NCBI RefSeq assembly: GCF_019704555.1
Contig: NZ_AP024745.1
Coordinates: forward strand, 1,062,501 to 1,126,500
DNA: 64,000 nt
Reading direction: 5' to 3'
Source: Actinoplanes sp. L3-i22
GTDB lineage: Bacteria > Actinomycetota > Actinomycetes > Mycobacteriales > Micromonosporaceae
A program made the position numbers and the translations under genes. Of this stretch, positions 61,425 through 64,000 are shown piece by piece (position 1 is the stretch's first letter; each line of letters begins with the position of its first letter). The notes beneath the pieces are model-generated. The model saw only the letters and a program-made list of their open reading frames with translations. It made no database searches and was not told where the DNA came from.

Positions 61425-62200
61425 TCAAGCTGACGTTCGCCCGGATCCTGTCCGCCGAGTACGGCAAGCTGCGCGCCCTGCGCTCCACCTGGGTGCTGCT
61501 CGGCACGGTCGCGGTCCTGACCGTGACCCTGGCCGGGGTGATCGGCTGGAACGCGAACCGGCTGCCCGGCGCGTCCAACACCCCGGCCGGGCTGATCGGC
61601 CGGGCGTTCCTCGGGATCGACGTGTTCTCCCTGCTCCTGGGTGCGTTCGGGATCCTCGCGGTGACCGGTGAGTACAGCTCCGGGCTGATCCGGTCGACGT
61701 TCGCCGCGGTGCCGCGACGGCTGCCGGTGCTGTGGGCGAAGGCGGTCGCGCTGGCCGGGCTCGCGGCGCCGGTGATGCTCCTGTCGTGCGTCGCCGCGCT
61801 GGTCGCCACCCAGGCGTTCGCGCCGGCCGCGGACCGGCTCGGGCCGGGCGATCCGGGGGTGTTCCGGGCGGTGCTCGGCGCGGCGGCGGCGCCGGTGGCG
61901 CTCGCGCTGATCGGGCTCGGGCTCGGCGCGCTGCTGCGGCACACCGCCACCGCGCTCACCGCGTACGTCCTGCTCATCCTGGTCGCGCCGGCGGTGCTCA
62001 GCCAGACGCTGCCGGAGTCGGTCGGGAACCACGTGCTGAAGTACATCCCGGTCGCGGCGGCGCAGGCGCTGTACGCGGTGCGGGGCACCGGGAACCCGTT
62101 CACGATCCTGACCCCGGGCCCGGCCGCCCTGGTCACCGCGGGCTGGGTGCTCCTGGCGCTGGCGGCCGGCGGGGCCGTGCTCTGGAGACGGGATCCCTGA
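61421..62200 (+). CDS. ABC-2 type transporter permease
   Basis: 259 residues, six transmembrane helices with a long first loop. FARILSAEYGKLRALRSTWVLLGTVAVLTVTLAG opens the protein and AVTGEYSSGLIRSTFAAVPRR is the cytoplasmic coupling loop common in ABC-2 permeases of the BcrB/YhaP type. ATG 61421 overlaps the ATPase stop (ATGA). It forms the exporter with the preceding gene; the substrate is unknown. Confidence 0.9.
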   Translation: MIKLTFARILSAEYGKLRALRSTWVLLGTVAVLTVTLAGVIGWNANRLPGASNTPAGLIGRAFLGIDVFSLLLGAFGILAVTGEYSSGLIRSTFAAVPRRLPVLWAKAVALAGLAAPVMLLSCVAALVATQAFAPAADRLGPGDPGVFRAVLGAAAAPVALALIGLGLGALLRHTATALTAYVLLILVAPAVLSQTLPESVGNHVLKYIPVAAAQALYAVRGTGNPFTILTPGPAALVTAGWVLLALAAGGAVLWRRDP

Positions 62201-63325
62201 GTGGTCCACACTGGGCGGATGAGACCGCGCGCGGTGGCCGCCGGGATCGCCGCGCTGGCGGCCCTGGCCTGCGGAATCATCCTGACCGGCCGGACCGGGG
62301 CGACGGTCACCGCGACCGGCCCGGCGGACTGGGTCGCGGTGGTGCTGCTGCCGGTCCCGCTGATCTGGCGGCGGCCCGCCCCGGTGCTGGTCTTCGCCCT
62401 GGTCACCGGTGCCTACTGGGCGACCCAGGCGGCCGGGCTGCAGAATCCGGGCGCGCTGCTGGTGCCGTTGCTGGCGTTGCACTCGCTGGCCCGGCACCGG
62501 CCGGCCCGCTACGTCTGGGTGGCCGCGGCGCTCACCGTGCTGCCCGGGCTCGGCGCTCGCGAGGACTGGGTCGCGGTCGCGGCGGTGGCCGCGCTGATCG
62601 TGGCGGTCGCGCTGGTCGGGATCAGTCAGCGGACCCGGGCGGCGTACCTCGTGGAGCTGGAGGACCGGGCCCGGCGGCTGGAGATCGAGCGGGATCAGCG
62701 GGCGCGGCTCGCGGTGGCCGAGGAACGCGCGCGGATCGCCCGGGAGATGCACGACGTGGTGGCGCACCACATCGCGGTGATGATCGCGCTGTCCGACGGC
62801 GCGGCCGCGACCGCGCCCGGCGATCCGGCGCGGGCGGCCGGCGTGATGGGCCAGGCTTCGGCGGTCGGCCGGGAGGCGATGGGCGAGATGCGCAAGCTCG
62901 TCGGACTATTGAACGACTTCTCTGGTACGCCGGTAGCCCACGCCCCGCAGCCCGGCCTCGACGACCTCGACGCCCTGATCGACCGGGTCCGCGCCGCCGG
63001 CCTCGAGGTCACCCTGATCCGCGAGGGCACGCCCAGCGGCGGGAGCCCCGGCGCCGCCCTGGCCGTCTACCGGGTCGTCCAGGAGGCCCTGACCAACGCC
63101 CTCAAGCACGCCGGCCCGAACGCCACCGTCGAGGTCACCGTGCGCCACCAACCGCCATATACCGAAATTTCGGTCACGGACAACGGCACCGGACGCGACG
63201 CGGCCCCGGACGGCCACGGGCTGGCCGGCATGCGGGAACGGGTCGCTCCCTACGACGGCCACGTCGAAGCCGGTCCGAGATCCGGAAACGGCTGGCGGGT
63301 CCACGCGACCCTGAGGCTCCGATGA
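62201..63325 (+). CDS. sensor histidine kinase (DesK/NarX-like, HisKA_3)
   Basis: Up to 374 residues. Four to five N-terminal membrane helices are followed by a short coiled coil and the phosphoacceptor ARIAREMHDVVAHHIAVM, then the ATPase domain with EALTNALKHAG, DNGTG and GHGLAGMRERV. There is no extracytoplasmic sensor domain, so an intramembrane signal is expected, as in sensors of cell-wall antibiotics. GTG 62201 follows the permease stop directly; ATG 62219 is the alternative start. It overlaps the regulator gene by 4 nt. Confidence 0.92.
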   Translation: MVHTGRMRPRAVAAGIAALAALACGIILTGRTGATVTATGPADWVAVVLLPVPLIWRRPAPVLVFALVTGAYWATQAAGLQNPGALLVPLLALHSLARHRPARYVWVAAALTVLPGLGAREDWVAVAAVAALIVAVALVGISQRTRAAYLVELEDRARRLEIERDQRARLAVAEERARIAREMHDVVAHHIAVMIALSDGAAATAPGDPARAAGVMGQASAVGREAMGEMRKLVGLLNDFSGTPVAHAPQPGLDDLDALIDRVRAAGLEVTLIREGTPSGGSPGAALAVYRVVQEALTNALKHAGPNATVEVTVRHQPPYTEISVTDNGTGRDAAPDGHGLAGMRERVAPYDGHVEAGPRSGNGWRVHATLRLR

Positions 63326-63969
63326 CCGTCACCGTGCTGCTGGTCGACGACCAGCCGCTGCTCTCGCTCGGCTTCCGCCTGGTGCTGGAGGCGCAGCCGG
63401 ACATCACCGTGGTCGGCGAGGCCGGCGACGGCGCGCAGGCGATCCGGATGACCCGGGCGCTCCGGCCGGACGTGGTGCTGATGGACGTACGGATGCCGGT
63501 CCTGGACGGCATCGAGGCGACCCGGCGGATCGTCGCGGACGGCAACCCGGCCCGGATCCTGGTGCTGACCACGTTCGACCTGGACGAATACGTCTACGCC
63601 GCGCTGCGGGCCGGAGCCAGCGGGTTCCTGCTCAAGGACGTGCCCCCGGCCGACCTGATCAGCGCGATCCACGCGGTCGCCGGTGGGCACGCGGCCGTCG
63701 CCCCGGCGGTCACCCGGCGACTTCTGGACGCGTTCGTGCCACACCTGCCCGTCACCGGGCCGACGTCGCCGAAGACGGACCGGCTCACCGAACGGGAACG
63801 CGAGGTTCTCGTCCTGGTGGGCCGGGGCCGCTCGAACGGCGAGATCGCCGACGAGCTGCACCTGTCCGAGGCGACCGTGAAGGCGCACGTCGGACGACTG
63901 CTCGGCAAGCTCGAGTTGCGTGACCGGGTGCAGATCGTCGTTTACGCCCACGAGAACCGGCTGGTCTAG
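63322..63969 (+). CDS. NarL/FixJ-family response regulator
   Basis: 215 residues. Receiver domain with phosphoacceptor Asp in VVLMDVRMPVLDG, Thr in VLVLTTF and Lys in FLLKDV. A LuxR-type HTH follows (LTEREREVLVLVGRGRSNGEIADELHLSEATVKAHVGRLLGKL). It is the partner of the kinase, ATG start at 63322 inside the kinase stop codon, and probably activates the exporter operon. It ends 4 nt into a convergent gene. Confidence 0.95.
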   Translation: MTVTVLLVDDQPLLSLGFRLVLEAQPDITVVGEAGDGAQAIRMTRALRPDVVLMDVRMPVLDGIEATRRIVADGNPARILVLTTFDLDEYVYAALRAGASGFLLKDVPPADLISAIHAVAGGHAAVAPAVTRRLLDAFVPHLPVTGPTSPKTDRLTEREREVLVLVGRGRSNGEIADELHLSEATVKAHVGRLLGKLELRDRVQIVVYAHENRLV

Positions 63970-64000
63970 CCGATCGCGATGTCGTCCACGTTCACGTTGA
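63966..64000 (-). CDS. C-terminal tail of a gene continuing beyond the window
   Basis: In minus sense the last bases read ...Asn-Val-Asn-Val-Asp-Asp-Ile-Ala-Ile-Gly followed by TAG at 63968-63966. Such VDDIAIG endings occur at the C-termini of secreted carbohydrate-active enzymes or peptidases with beta-sandwich domains. Only ten codons are visible, so both the gene call and its nature are tentative. Confidence 0.35.
   Translation of the reverse strand, partial: NVNVDDIAIG

Overview
The window reads as a chromosomal segment of a high-GC filamentous actinomycete, most likely Actinoplanes or a close relative in the Micromonosporaceae. Support comes from strong GC bias at third codon positions, frequent GTG and TTG starts, mycothiol-linked formaldehyde metabolism, the actinobacterial clpS/DUF2017/mec/cysO/cysM and rph/rdgB neighbourhood, and an FxSxx-COOH peptide locus. 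This placement is inference from gene content; no rRNA or tRNA gene was recognised. I saw no insertion sequence, prophage or CRISPR array.

Layout. 1-8 kb: a truncated MFS gene, a STAS anti-sigma antagonist, an NB-ARC/TPR protein of the FxsT type, a GGDEF-EAL protein, then on the minus strand a short precursor ending in Phe-Asn-Ser-Ala-Leu followed by an HExxH peptide-hydroxylase-like gene. This looks like a RiPP system of the FxSxx-COOH class with no radical SAM maturase in the window. 8-26.5 kb: two YbaB-like genes and many DNA-handling proteins (a Cas4/AddB-like Fe-S nuclease with an unknown partner, a Prim-Pol protein, a Beta-family protein, a compact SF1 helicase, and a 1572-residue helicase with a C-terminal restriction-endonuclease fold). 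They are interspersed with GC-rich tandem repeats and one structured 1.1 kb stretch without a gene, and this is the most accessory-looking part. 26.9-41 kb: a PAS-GGDEF-EAL protein, cupin, MarR, mscR-type dehydrogenase, glycoside hydrolase, a LigD-like protein with a damaged ligase domain, FAD monooxygenase, a solitary ctaD, an MFS exporter, a luciferase-like oxidoreductase, a hydrolase and an acetyltransferase. 40.8-49.5 kb: the conserved block pncA-pncB / clpS-DUF2017-mec-(26-residue ORF)-cysO-cysM, then an MBL phosphodiesterase-like gene, GT4, rph and rdgB. 49.6-58.6 kb: an MFS gene under a MerR-type promoter, then a complete tightly coupled minus-strand histidine-utilisation operon (RpiR regulator-hutU-M20 amidohydrolase-hutF-hutI-hutH). 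58.6-64 kb: SnoaL-MerR pair, a membrane protein, an ABC exporter with a two-component system, and the tail of one more gene.

How genes work together. The hut operon should convert histidine through urocanate, imidazolone propionate and formiminoglutamate to N-formylglutamate, with the M20 enzyme the likely last step. The mec/cysO/cysM group makes cysteine on a protein-bound thiocarboxylate, and CysO carries an unusual 13-residue tail after Gly-Gly that must be removed. The precursor, HExxH enzyme and FxsT-like protein probably belong to one peptide system. Two dispersed intergenic repeat families were found by eye: a roughly 120 bp hairpin element at gene ends and a roughly 45 bp element with DnaA-box-like cores.
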